DNA of 64,000 bases from Streptomyces acidiscabies (lineage in GTDB: Bacteria > Actinomycetota > Actinomycetes > Streptomycetales > Streptomycetaceae): positions 1,570,001-1,634,000 of the forward strand of contig NZ_JAGJBY010000001.1 in assembly GCF_020010905.1 (NCBI RefSeq), written 5' to 3'. Of this stretch, positions 43,714-52,490 are shown in pieces (position 1 is the first letter of the stretch; every line of letters starts with the position of its first letter). The notes beneath the pieces were generated by a model. The model did no database searches. It saw nothing but the letters and a program-made list of their open reading frames with translations, and was not told the origin of the DNA. The position numbers and the translations under genes are program-made.

Positions 43714-44727
43714 ATGAACGCCAAGCCCCCCGCCGTGTCCGTGATCATGCCGGTCCTGAACGAGGAGAGGCACCTGCGCGGCGCCGTCCAGGCGATCCTC
43801 GCGCAGGCCTACGACGGTGAGATGGAGGTCGTGATCGCCCTCGGCCCCTCCCAGGACCGTACGGACGAGATCGCGGCCCAGCTCGTAGCCGAAGACCCCC
43901 GTGTGCACACGGTGCCGAACCCCACCGGCCGCACCCCCGCCGCGCTGAACGCCGCGATCAAGGCGTCCAGCCATCCGATCGTCGTCCGCGTCGACGGCCA
44001 CGGCATCCTCTCGCCGAACTACATCGCCACCGCCGTACGCCTCCTGGAGGAGACCGGCGCGCAGAACGTCGGCGGGATCATGCACGCCGAGGGCGAGAAC
44101 GACTGGGAGCGCGCGGTCGCCGCCGCGATGACGTCGAAGATCGGCGTGGGCAACGCGGCGTTCCACACGGGCGGCCAGGCGGGCGAGGCGGAGACGGTCT
44201 ACCTCGGTGTCTTCCGGCGCGAGGCGCTGGAGCAACAGGGCGGCTACAACGAGGAGTTCATCCGCGCCCAGGACTGGGAGCTGAACTTCCGCATCCGCGA
44301 GGCGGGCGGCCTGATCTGGTTCTCGCCGGAGCTGAAGGTCTCGTACCGCCCCCGCCCGTCGGTGAAGGCGCTGGCCAAGCAGTACAAGGACTACGGCCGC
44401 TGGCGGCACGTCGTCGCCCGCTACCACGCGGGTTCGATCAACCTCCGCTACCTGGCCCCGCCGACGGCCGTCTGCGCGATCGCCCTCGGCGTCGTGCTGG
44501 GCGCCCTCGTCACCCCGTACGCCTTCGCGGTCCCGGCCGCCTACCTCGCCGCGATCGTCGCGGGGTCGCTCCCCGCCGGGAAGGGCCTCGGCCTCAAGGC
44601 CCGCGCGCAGATCCCCGTCGCCCTCGCCACCATGCACATGTGCTGGGGCTTCGGCTTCCTGACCAGCCCCAGATCGCTGGCTAGGAAGGTCATCGCGTCC
44701 CGCCGACCGGCGGTCCTCACCAGCTGA
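43714..44727 (+). CDS. Family 2 glycosyltransferase
   Basis: This 337-residue protein has a GT-A fold start (VSVIMPVLNEERHLRGAVQAILAQAY), the DxD-type VRVDGHG, and FIRAQDWELNFRIREAGG (ED/QxxRW-like region). Two C-terminal hydrophobic segments (~248-270, ~275-290) probably anchor it to the membrane. It likely adds a sugar to a lipid-linked or wall polymer in the same pathway as the neighbouring LCP ligases. TAACGT (43699-43704) is a -10 candidate nine bases upstream. Its end overlaps the convergent LCP gene by 11 bases. Confidence 0.92.
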   Translation: MNAKPPAVSVIMPVLNEERHLRGAVQAILAQAYDGEMEVVIALGPSQDRTDEIAAQLVAEDPRVHTVPNPTGRTPAALNAAIKASSHPIVVRVDGHGILSPNYIATAVRLLEETGAQNVGGIMHAEGENDWERAVAAAMTSKIGVGNAAFHTGGQAGEAETVYLGVFRREALEQQGGYNEEFIRAQDWELNFRIREAGGLIWFSPELKVSYRPRPSVKALAKQYKDYGRWRHVVARYHAGSINLRYLAPPTAVCAIALGVVLGALVTPYAFAVPAAYLAAIVAGSLPAGKGLGLKARAQIPVALATMHMCWGFGFLTSPRSLARKVIASRRPAVLTS

Positions 44728-46441
44728 ACGACGGGTCCACGTGCATGCACTGGCTCGTGTCCGACGCGTTGATCGCCTGAGCCGTGTCCGGGGCTGTGTT
44801 GTCCTCGGGTACGGCCTTCGGCGCCTTGTACGTCGTACCGCTGCGCCAGTCAGCCCCGACGACCAGCGTCACACCGGACACGTCCGTCGACTTCTGTACG
44901 GCGCTCGCGGGAATCCCCAGCACCTTCGCGACCCGCAGCGCGTTGCCCTCCAGGTCGGCGCTCGGGTACTGGACGAGGGTCGTCGCCTCCGACGTCGCGG
45001 CGGAGGGATCCGCCACGGCCTGCGTGAAGCCCTTGGCGGTCAGGACACCGGCGACCGTCGTCGCACGGCCCCGCGAGGAGCCCAACTCGTCGGTACGGGT
45101 GCCGTTGTGGACCTGTACGGCGATCTGACCGTCCGGCGAGGCCACGGGGGCGACGGCCGGTGACGGGGACGGCGTCGCCTTCTTCTCGTCCTTGCCGTCC
45201 AGCGCGATGTCCTCGCGGACCAGGCGGAACAGCTTGTCCGCGTCCTGCGTCGGCTCGACGCGGGCGCCGACGTACCGGTTCGGCATCGTCGTCATCGTGA
45301 TCCGGTCCGTCGGGACCTTCTGGAGTTCGTTCGCCAGGTCGTACATCTTCGTGATGCTGTCCAGGCCGTCGTCCACGGTGATCGCGCTCGTCGCCGCCTC
45401 CGCGAGCCTGCGCAGCTTGTTGGGGCTGGTCAGCTTCGCGCTCGAACGCAGCTCCCTGACCATCGAGTTCATGTACATGTGCTGCGCCTTGGCCCGGCCG
45501 AGGTCGCTGCCGTCCTCGAACCCGTACCGCGTCCGCAGCCACTGCAACGCCTGCTGCCCCTTGACCGAGTGCGTCCCCTTCGGGAGCTTCAGGCCCGAGC
45601 CCTTGCCGGTCGACGTGTGCGAGTAGACGTTCGCGTCCACACAGACGGGTACGCCGCCGACGGCGTCCGCCATCGACACGACCCCCGAGAAGTCGATCAT
45701 CATGAAGTGGTCGATGTGGATGTCGGTGAGCTTCTCCCAGGTCGCCACCGTGCACCCCGGCCCGCCCCGCCCGAGGGACTCGTTGGTCATGGCGCGGGTG
45801 CTGGCCTCGTACGTCTTCCTGGTGTCGGGGTCGGTGCACTTCGGAATCCCGAGGAGCGTGTCCCGGGGCATGCTCACGACGGACATGTTGCTGCGGTCCG
45901 CCGACACGTGCAGCAACATCTGCACATCGGCCAGAGGCGGCCCCCCGAAGGTGTCCTTCGCCCCACCGAGCTTCTGATTCTCCTCGGTGTCCCGAGCGTC
46001 CGACCCGATGAGCAGAATGTTCAACGCACGCTGCCCGGCGGAGTTCACCTGAGTGGTGGCCGCGCGATCTTTTGCGTCCCCCAGGTTCAGATCATCGCTG
46101 CGGATGTTCGCGTTGAGGTGCTGGTAGTACAGATATCCCGCGCCGGCGGTCCCGAGTATGACGACGGCGAGAACGCCGGCGGACCAGCGGAGGATACGGC
46201 GACGGCGGGTACGGCGGGGTGGGGCGGGGGGTGCTGTGCCTTCGCCGGACGTGGCTGGACTGCTGGCAGCCTCTTCGGCCTTGTCGGACGCCTTCCCGCC
46301 GGGCACCTCGCCGGAAGCAGCCTCGCCGGAGGCCGCCTCCTCGGCGGGCACTTCCTCGGAGGACGTCTCTTTGGCAGACGCCCCCTCCTCGGAGGCGCCC
46401 CCCACGGCCGCCTCCCCCTTAACCGCACCGCTCTGAGCCAT
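44717..46441 (-). CDS. LCP family cell-wall ligase with LytR_C domain
   Basis: This 574-residue protein has a very acidic, Ala/Glu/Ser-rich cytoplasmic N terminus (~1-80), RRTRRRRILRW, then a transmembrane helix (~85-105). The LCP domain shows LNILLIGSDARDTEENQKLGGA, ADVQMLLHVS, SVVSMPRDTLLGIP, IDHFMMIDFSGVVSMADAVGGVPVCVD and GQQALQWLRTRYGFEDGSDLGRAKAQH. A C-terminal LytR_C-like domain starts near IAVQVHNGTRTDE. GGAGGG upstream supports ATG 46441. It ends in CMHVDPSFSW. It differs from the other copies in its long acidic leader. Confidence 0.92.
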   Translation of the reverse strand: MAQSGAVKGEAAVGGASEEGASAKETSSEEVPAEEAASGEAASGEVPGGKASDKAEEAASSPATSGEGTAPPAPPRRTRRRRILRWSAGVLAVVILGTAGAGYLYYQHLNANIRSDDLNLGDAKDRAATTQVNSAGQRALNILLIGSDARDTEENQKLGGAKDTFGGPPLADVQMLLHVSADRSNMSVVSMPRDTLLGIPKCTDPDTRKTYEASTRAMTNESLGRGGPGCTVATWEKLTDIHIDHFMMIDFSGVVSMADAVGGVPVCVDANVYSHTSTGKGSGLKLPKGTHSVKGQQALQWLRTRYGFEDGSDLGRAKAQHMYMNSMVRELRSSAKLTSPNKLRRLAEAATSAITVDDGLDSITKMYDLANELQKVPTDRITMTTMPNRYVGARVEPTQDADKLFRLVREDIALDGKDEKKATPSPSPAVAPVASPDGQIAVQVHNGTRTDELGSSRGRATTVAGVLTAKGFTQAVADPSAATSEATTLVQYPSADLEGNALRVAKVLGIPASAVQKSTDVSGVTLVVGADWRSGTTYKAPKAVPEDNTAPDTAQAINASDTSQCMHVDPSFSW

Positions 46442-46775
46442 CCCCTGCCCTCCCCGACCCAGGACCACCCCGGGCCGACCCGACCCGGTGCGTCGCCCGC
46501 GTCACCTTCTGAGACACACGGGAGCGCCCGCGCGTTGTACAAGACGGCGAAGAGCGCCCAGGGTTCCCCAACGGGCCAACCCGGCAACGCTCTTACCGTT
46601 TTCTAATGAACCGGCGAGAAGAAAGGGCTTTTCAGCCCGTCCGGCGTTTGAGGACGAGGCCCTCAGGGCCGACGGGGGTCCAGGGGGCGGAGCCCCCTGG
46701 CTGGGGTGGAAGGGGCGGAGCCCCTTCAGGATGGGAAGGGTAGGGGCGGCGGGGGCGAGAAAAACCCGGCGCTAC
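46442..46775. other. Intergenic region with family B repeat
   Basis: The 334-base gap between two minus-strand LCP genes holds the upstream region of the 44717-46441 gene and, near its right end, a full family B repeat (46633-46768). I see no gene. Confidence 0.7.
46633..46768 (-). repeat. Interspersed repeat family B, long copy with two hairpins
   Basis: The unit begins CAGCCCGTCCGGCGTTTGAG and contains the stems CCAGGGGGC-GGA-GCCCCCTGG (46680-46700) and AAGGGGC-GGA-GCCCCTT (46710-46726), then GGGTAGGGGCGGCGGGGGCGAGA. It ends eight bases from the stop of the LCP gene at 46776, so it lies at the 3' end of that transcript. Shorter copies lie at 50165-50207 and 53780-53840, both also beside minus-strand stops. 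Confidence 0.8.
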
Positions 46776-48542
46776 CTACTTCGCACACTGCACCTTGTCC
46801 GCAGTCGACTGGTTAGCCGAATCCGGCACCTTCGCAGGCGCGGTCATGGAAACCCCCGCCCCCTTGAAGTCCTTCCCCAGCGTCAGGGTCATCGTCGGCA
46901 GCCCCTGAGAGTTGACGACACTCTTCCCCGGCTTCAGAGCAGTCCCCGGCAACCCCATGATCGCGGCCAGCTTCCGAGCCTGATCGGCCTGCTCGGGCCC
47001 GTACTCAAGCGTCGTATTGGCCAACTCCGCAGGCGCGTTCCCGGCGTTCTCGGACTTGGTCACACCCTCGTCGTTCTGCAACCAGTTGAGAGTCTCCTGA
47101 GCACTACCGGCGACGGCCCCGCCGTTCATGACCTGAACCCGCACGGCGGAAGCGGCGGACTGAGTCCCCTTGAGCCGGGCGGCAGCCTCCGCCGCAGCCG
47201 CGGACTTGGACTCCTTGGCCTTCTGGGCGACCTCGGTGAAGGACACGTCGTCCCGGATCATCTGGAACACGGTGGGCGCGGCACTCTGATTGAGCACGAC
47301 GGTCGCCTTGACCTTCTCGGCGGGGTTGTCGACGACGGGAATCGTCGCGAACGTCAGGTTCTTGACGTTGAGCTTCCCCAGCTCAAGACCGAGATCCTTC
47401 AGCTTCCCGATGCTGTCGAGCTGACTGTCGACGGTGAGCGCCTTCGTCCCCGCCTCGGCCAGCTTTATCATCTTCGTCGGATCGGTGAGCGTGTCGTTGG
47501 ACTTGAGCTTCCGCATGAGCGCGCTGAGGAACTGCTGCTGGATCTGGATCCGGCTCAGGTCCCCCCCGAACCCCACGGAGTGCCGCGTACGGACGAAGGC
47601 GAGCGCCTGCTCCCCCTCGATGAGATGCGTCCCCTTGGACAGCTTGAGGTGGGAGTCCTTGTCGTCGATGTCCTTGGCGAGACACACCTCGACCCCGCCG
47701 ACGGCGGACGTGAGGGTCTTCACCGCGTTGAAGTCGGCGACCATGAAGTTGTCCGGCGTGATCCCGGTCAGCTCGGTGACGGTCCGCATGGTGCAGCTCG
47801 GCGTCCGGTCCTGCTGCCCGAGGCTCGTGTTGAAGCGCACCCCGTCCTCACCGGGAATGACCTTGGAGGTCCCGTCGGCCTGCTCGGTGGGACAGTCGGG
47901 GACGTCGACGATGAGGTCGCGCGGGATGGACAGCGCGGTCGCGTTGGTCCGGTCCTTGGAGACGTGCAGCAGGATCGTCGTATCGGCGTGCCCGACGCTC
48001 TCCGCGTCCCCGTACCCCGCGTTGCCGGACCCGGTCCGCTTGTCGGTGCCGATCAGCAGGAGGTTGATGGCCTTGTCCTTGCTGAACCCACCGGTCCCGG
48101 CGCCGTCGGTGGACGAGGAGGAGATGTTGTCGTTGAGGTGCTCGATGTAGAAGTAGGCGGCGGCGGCCGTACCGACCATCAGGAACGCCATGGTCCCGCC
48201 GGTCCACATGAGGATCTTCTTCCCCTTGGACTTCTTCTTGACGGGCTTGCGCCCCCGGCGCCCGGGCAGCGGCTCCTCGGGAGCGGCACCGCCCCTGCGG
48301 CGCCGGGGTCCGGGCACCTCGCGCCCGGGCCCGCCGGGCAGCGCGCCACGGTCCGGCGCCGGAGCCTCGGTGGCCGCGCGTGACGCGGCTCTCCGGGGTC
48401 CGGGCACGGACGACGGCACCGGCGTCGTCGACTGCGCTGCGGAAGGAGCCAGTCGCAGTTCGTATTCGCCGGTGTTCGGATTGAGCACCCACTGGTCTGC
48501 GGGATCGATGTTGTCCGCCCGCCCACGGCCTTGCGCGTCCAC
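46776..48542 (-). CDS. LCP family cell-wall ligase with LytR_C domain
   Basis: This 588-residue protein has a Pro/Arg-rich cytoplasmic region (NPNTGEYELRL near residue 20, then RGRKPVKKKSKGKK), a transmembrane helix (~111-133) and an LCP domain: INLLLIGTDKRTGSG, ADTTILLHVSKDR, ALSIPRDLIVDVP, NFMVADFNAVKTLTSAVGGVEVCL, GEQALAFVRTRHSVGFGGDLSRIQIQQQFL. A C-terminal LytR_C-like domain starts near VRVQVMNGGAVAGSAQ. The GTG start at 48542 has GGAGG twelve bases upstream. Family B repeat DNA follows its stop. Confidence 0.92.
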   Translation of the reverse strand: MDAQGRGRADNIDPADQWVLNPNTGEYELRLAPSAAQSTTPVPSSVPGPRRAASRAATEAPAPDRGALPGGPGREVPGPRRRRGGAAPEEPLPGRRGRKPVKKKSKGKKILMWTGGTMAFLMVGTAAAAYFYIEHLNDNISSSSTDGAGTGGFSKDKAINLLLIGTDKRTGSGNAGYGDAESVGHADTTILLHVSKDRTNATALSIPRDLIVDVPDCPTEQADGTSKVIPGEDGVRFNTSLGQQDRTPSCTMRTVTELTGITPDNFMVADFNAVKTLTSAVGGVEVCLAKDIDDKDSHLKLSKGTHLIEGEQALAFVRTRHSVGFGGDLSRIQIQQQFLSALMRKLKSNDTLTDPTKMIKLAEAGTKALTVDSQLDSIGKLKDLGLELGKLNVKNLTFATIPVVDNPAEKVKATVVLNQSAAPTVFQMIRDDVSFTEVAQKAKESKSAAAAEAAARLKGTQSAASAVRVQVMNGGAVAGSAQETLNWLQNDEGVTKSENAGNAPAELANTTLEYGPEQADQARKLAAIMGLPGTALKPGKSVVNSQGLPTMTLTLGKDFKGAGVSMTAPAKVPDSANQSTADKVQCAK

Positions 48543-48788
48543 GGTTGTTCGAATCCTCCGTCGGGGCCACGCGGCGCCCTTTTCCCCCGTAAAGGCGCTC
48601 AGGTCTTCGGTCTACGGTGCACGGGCCCCGGGGAAGGAGCTCGCGGCCGGGTGCACTGGGTCGCTCACACTATCCGCCCGTCCGGGTGTCAAGCGACGGT
48701 GGTGACAAATTCCACGTACCTACATCGGGCAATCCGGCGCAATTCCTGGAACGGGAGTTCGTTAAATCTTGGGTACTTGGCGGTTGCT

Positions 48789-49847
48789 TTACTCACACCG
48801 CTGTGTGGCCGCTGTGCCGCCCCGGTACAGAGGGGTCGCGGGCATACGCACACCGTGTCCGTACGACTGCGGGGCGGAGCCGACGGCGACGGGGAGATCG
48901 GCGCGGAGTCGTCCGAAGAGTTTTCCCGCGGCGGGCTGGACGAGCTGGTCACGATTGGTGTTATAGACGTACGACTCTCTCGGTACCGTCAGGAATTGCA
49001 CCCGATCGGTGGGAATCTCACGCAGACCCCGGACGAGTTCGTACATCCCCCGCAACCCCGCGAGTTCCGGATCGGCCGTCACCGAGGAAGTCGCCGCGTC
49101 CAGCACGGGATAGAGCTTCACCGGATTCAGCAGCACACCATTGCTCCACACCTTGTCCACCAGCGCCGCGAGAAAACGCTGCTGGCGGTCCATACGGTCG
49201 GTGTCGCTGCCGTCGCCGAGGGATTTGCGCGCGCGCACGAACCCGAGCGCCTGCTCCCCGTTGAGCGTGACCTTCCCGGCGGGCAGCCGCAGCTTCGCCG
49301 CCCGGTCGTCGACGGGCTCGGCGAGACACACCTCGACCCCGTCCACGGCGTCGACCATCTCCTTGAACCCCTGAAAGTCGACGACGACATGATGATCGAC
49401 CCGAATCCCGGTCAACTCCTCGACGGTCCGGATCGCACAGGCGGAACCCCCCACCTGAAAGGCATGGTTGAGCATCGCGAAGGAGGGCGAGCTCCGAGTC
49501 CCATCGGCCTTCAAACACCCCGGCACCTGGACCATCAGATCCCGGGGCAACGAAACGGCGGTAGCACTCTCCCGCCCCGCAGCGAGATGCAACAGGATCA
49601 TGCTGTCAGCCCGCTCGTTCCCGCCCCCACCACGCGAGTCGGACCCGATGAGCAAAACATTCTGAGCCCCCTCAACAAGCGGGGAAGGCCGCTCCCTCTC
49701 ATACCGCGCCAACTCCCGAGCGGCAGCCTCATCAGCCGTGATATTCCCGTCAAGCCGCGCATACAGCACACTCCCGGCGACCCCGACGACAGCAGCCACC
49801 GCAACCACCCCTCCACCCCCGACCCACCACCATCGAGCCCTGCGCAT
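48789..49847 (-). CDS. LCP family cell-wall ligase, short form
   Basis: This 352-residue LCP protein has a short N terminus (MRRARWWWVGG), a transmembrane helix (~9-30) and the LCP domain: QNVLLIGSDSRGGGGNERADSMILLHLA, VSLPRDLMVQVPG, HHVVVDFQGFKEMVDAVDGVEVCL, GEQALGFVRARKSLGDGSDTDRMDRQQRFL. It lacks the LytR_C domain found in three of the others and ends with a region rich in Gly/Thr. GGGAG eight bases before the ATG supports the start at 49847. Confidence 0.92.
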   Translation of the reverse strand: MRRARWWWVGGGGVVAVAAVVGVAGSVLYARLDGNITADEAAARELARYERERPSPLVEGAQNVLLIGSDSRGGGGNERADSMILLHLAAGRESATAVSLPRDLMVQVPGCLKADGTRSSPSFAMLNHAFQVGGSACAIRTVEELTGIRVDHHVVVDFQGFKEMVDAVDGVEVCLAEPVDDRAAKLRLPAGKVTLNGEQALGFVRARKSLGDGSDTDRMDRQQRFLAALVDKVWSNGVLLNPVKLYPVLDAATSSVTADPELAGLRGMYELVRGLREIPTDRVQFLTVPRESYVYNTNRDQLVQPAAGKLFGRLRADLPVAVGSAPQSYGHGVRMPATPLYRGGTAATQRCE

Positions 49848-50223
49848 GCCGAGTGCTCCCCCTCGCGTACAGATTCCCTGTACCTACGACGATGCCGCGT
49901 GGGACGCCGGGGTGCGGGCTGGGGATGGGCCGAACGGGGGAGGGGGACGAGGAGGGGGTGGGGGCGGCGGGGTACGGCGACGGGGAGGGGGCCGGGGTAG
50001 TGGGTGCGGTGTCGGGGAGTGGGCCGGGGCGGCTGGATGCGGTGGCGGAGCGCTGACCGGGTTCACCTGGCCCCACCCGCGTGTTCGCGTCTACCTGGCG
50101 TCGGCCACGTACCCGTATCGCCCCGCCCCCACCCGCACTTCTCTCTCACTCGCCTCAGCCACATCTAGCCCGTCCGGCGTTTGAGGACAAGGCCCTTTCA
50201 GGGCCGACCACCACCCACCCCCC
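49848..50223. other. Intergenic G-rich region with family B repeat
   Basis: Nothing gene-like is convincing here. The open frames are Gly- or Pro-rich shadows over a G-rich plus strand (49920-50040). A short family B repeat copy lies at 50165-50207, and the TIGR03089-like gene ends at 50224. Confidence 0.7.
50165..50207 (-). repeat. Interspersed repeat family B, short copy
   Basis: It repeats AGCCCGTCCGGCGTTTGAGG and a GGCCCTTTCAGGGCC hairpin, as at 46633. The GGA-loop hairpins are absent. It ends 17 bases from the stop of the minus-strand gene at 50224. Confidence 0.75.
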
Positions 50224-50982
50224 TCAGCGCGCCGTAGCCGTCACCTTCTCGCTCTCCACCCGCTTGGCCACCGCCTCCTCGCTCGCCTCCCCGAGGTTCC
50301 GGCACAGCACCACCGACCCACCGCTGGCGAGAGGCGCGTACAGACCGGCGCTGAGGCCGTCCCACGTGTCGTACGGGAGGCCGCTCAGGAGCCGTCCGCC
50401 GGGGCCGAGGAGTCCCAGCCGCCCGGCATCCGCACGGGCCCGCTCCACGACCTCTGCGCCGCTCAGCTCCGCCCCCGCGACGACCAGCGCAGGCTCCTCG
50501 GGATCGACGGGCGCGTACGGCGCGAAGCGGTCGCCGTACGTCGGGACCTCCACGGCGTAGTCGGTGTAGCCGTCGGGCGGCGCAGGGATGAAGCGCCGCC
50601 CCAAGGGCGCGAGGGAGAGCGCGTACCGCTCACCCCGGCACGCGCGCCCGGCGTCCAGATCATCCGGCCCCGCGACGACGGCATCCGCGCGCGAGGGATC
50701 GCCGTACACATCCGCGACCGCGCCCACGGAGGAACACGCCAGCAGCCAGACGGCGGTCTGCCAGTGCGCGGGGAGGAGGAGGGCGACCCGGTCACCGGGT
50801 TCGGCGGAGAGGCCGTCCTGGAGGAGGTTGGCGGTCTTGGCCACCCAATTGGCGAAGGTGGCGACGGAGAGTTCGACGCGTTCGCCGGTGGCGTCGTCGT
50901 AGAAGGTCACCAGGGGGCGGGCCGGGTCCGCGGCGAGCGCGGAACGCAGCAGGTCGGCGGGGGTGCGATCGGTGGCGTTCAC
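50224..50982 (-). CDS. TIGR03089-like acyl-adenylate-type protein
   Basis: This 252-residue protein resembles the N-terminal part of AMP-binding enzymes: VTFYDDATGERVELSVATFANWVAKTANLL, GDRVALLLPAHWQTAVWLLACSSVGAVADVYG. It lacks the P-loop (TSGSTGxPK) and the C-terminal domain, so it is probably not an active ligase. Actinobacteria carry proteins of this size under TIGR03089. The GTG start at 50982 lacks a ribosome site but has an upstream GATACG that could serve as a -10 of a leaderless mRNA. Its divergent neighbour is the amidase gene. Confidence 0.82.
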   Translation of the reverse strand: MNATDRTPADLLRSALAADPARPLVTFYDDATGERVELSVATFANWVAKTANLLQDGLSAEPGDRVALLLPAHWQTAVWLLACSSVGAVADVYGDPSRADAVVAGPDDLDAGRACRGERYALSLAPLGRRFIPAPPDGYTDYAVEVPTYGDRFAPYAPVDPEEPALVVAGAELSGAEVVERARADAGRLGLLGPGGRLLSGLPYDTWDGLSAGLYAPLASGGSVVLCRNLGEASEEAVAKRVESEKVTATAR

Positions 50983-51087
50983 CCGCGCAAGCGTATCGGG
51001 GCGGCGGGCGGACGCGACGGCCCGTCGGCTCACCGGTTCGGCCGAACCGATCCGACGGCCCGTCAGTTCCCCGATGGACAGATATGT

Positions 51088-52311
51088 ATGACTATGTTCA
51101 CTATCGTCGGTATGCGTGGATTGCTAGCTGTCTCGATCGGCGTCACCCTCTCCTTCTCCCTCCTCCCGCCCGCCACAGCGGCGCCGACCACCCAGCCGGC
51201 GTCCGTGCTCGCGTCCGTACTCGCGGGCAGCACCCAGTCGCTCCCCCTCACCCCGCTCACCCGCGCGATCGGCGCCACCCCCGGCGTACCGCGTCGCGAC
51301 GTCCACCCCTTCTCGCTGCTCGGCGTCGTCTGGGACGACCCCGCCGCGCACCTCGACGGCGCCGTACAGGTCCGCACCCGCCCCACCGGCACCGACGACT
51401 GGTCCGGCTGGCAGGACCTGGAGACCCACGCCGACGACCACGGCGCGGACCCCGGCACCCCGGAACACGACTCCACGCGCCTGCACGGGGGGACGGCGCC
51501 GCTGTGGGTCGGCGATTCGGACGGAATCGAACTGAGGGTCCGACCGGATACGACCGGAACGCGCGCCCTCCCGACAGGACTTCGGGCGGAACTGGTCGAC
51601 CCCGGCACGCAGGACACCCCCGTCGTCGGCCCCCCGCGCGCCCGCGCGCGCATCGGCACCCCGGCCGCCGGGACCTACGTACCCGAACTCCCGCGCACCC
51701 TCCCGCACGGCGCCCCCCGGCCCCGCATCGTCACCCGCAAGGGGTGGGGGGCCGACGAGAAGCTCCGGGAGAAGAAGTTTTCCTATACGAAGAGCGTCAA
51801 GGCGGCCTTCGTTCACCACACGGCCACCGGGAATCGGTACCGATGCTCTCAAGTGGCGTCAGTCATCCGCGGTATCTACCGCTACCACGTCAAGAGCATG
51901 GGCTGGAAAGACATTGGTTACAACTTCCTCGTCGACAAGTGCGGCACCATCTACGAGGGCCGAGCCGGGGGAGTGACCAAGCCGGTCCTCGGCGCCCACA
52001 CCCTCGGTTTCAACGCGAACAGCGTGGGCATCGCGGTGATCGGCACGTACGGCGCCACCCGGCCGTCCGCCGCCGCGGTGACGGCGGTCGCCCGGATCAC
52101 GGCCTGGAAACTCGGCATCTACGGGGTCAATCCCCGAGGAACGACATATCTCAAGTCGGCGGGTGGCAATCTCTACCGAAAAGGTAAGAACGTACGACTG
52201 AACGCCATCTCCGGTCACCGCGACGGCTTCGCCACGGACTGCCCGGGGCGCCAGCTCTACAGCAAGCTCGGCACGGCCCGCTCGTCGGCCGCGCACTACC
52301 AGGGCCGCTGA
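51088..52311 (+). CDS. Secreted PGRP-type N-acetylmuramoyl-L-alanine amidase
   Basis: This 407-residue protein has a signal peptide (to about Ala32). A ~170-residue beta-rich N-terminal region contains WSGWQDL and PLWVGDSDGIELRV. A PGRP/amidase_2 domain (~215-395) has zinc ligands His243 or His244 (FVHHTATG), His377 (ISGHRDGFATDCPG) and Cys385, and RVDKCGTIYEGRAGG-like VDKCGTIYEGRAGG with GAHTLGFNANSVGIAVIG. It should cleave the amide between muramic acid and L-Ala in peptidoglycan. Start candidates are 51088 (GGACAG upstream) and 51112. It ends 128 bases before a strong hairpin. Confidence 0.92.
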   Translation: MTMFTIVGMRGLLAVSIGVTLSFSLLPPATAAPTTQPASVLASVLAGSTQSLPLTPLTRAIGATPGVPRRDVHPFSLLGVVWDDPAAHLDGAVQVRTRPTGTDDWSGWQDLETHADDHGADPGTPEHDSTRLHGGTAPLWVGDSDGIELRVRPDTTGTRALPTGLRAELVDPGTQDTPVVGPPRARARIGTPAAGTYVPELPRTLPHGAPRPRIVTRKGWGADEKLREKKFSYTKSVKAAFVHHTATGNRYRCSQVASVIRGIYRYHVKSMGWKDIGYNFLVDKCGTIYEGRAGGVTKPVLGAHTLGFNANSVGIAVIGTYGATRPSAAAVTAVARITAWKLGIYGVNPRGTTYLKSAGGNLYRKGKNVRLNAISGHRDGFATDCPGRQLYSKLGTARSSAAHYQGR

Positions 52312-52439
52312 CCGCAGGGCGTGACGGGACCGGTGGGGGAGGACCAGATGACGGTGCCGTACGGACCGGATGCCGCGAGCGGACCCGGCGTACCGCGTCC
52401 GAACCCCCGGCGATCAGCCACCGCAGCCCGCATAACCCC

Positions 52440-52467
52440 GACCGGCCGAAATCCAGTTCGGCCGGTC
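52440..52467. terminator. Perfect 11-bp hairpin between amidase and nucleotidyltransferase genes
   Basis: GACCGGCCGAA (52440-52450) and TTCGGCCGGTC (52457-52467) form an 11-bp stem with loop ATCCAG. It lies 23 bases before the nucleotidyltransferase start, and could be a terminator of the amidase gene or a leader structure of the next gene. Confidence 0.6.
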
Positions 52468-52490
52468 CCGGCAGGAAGCAGAGACGACAG

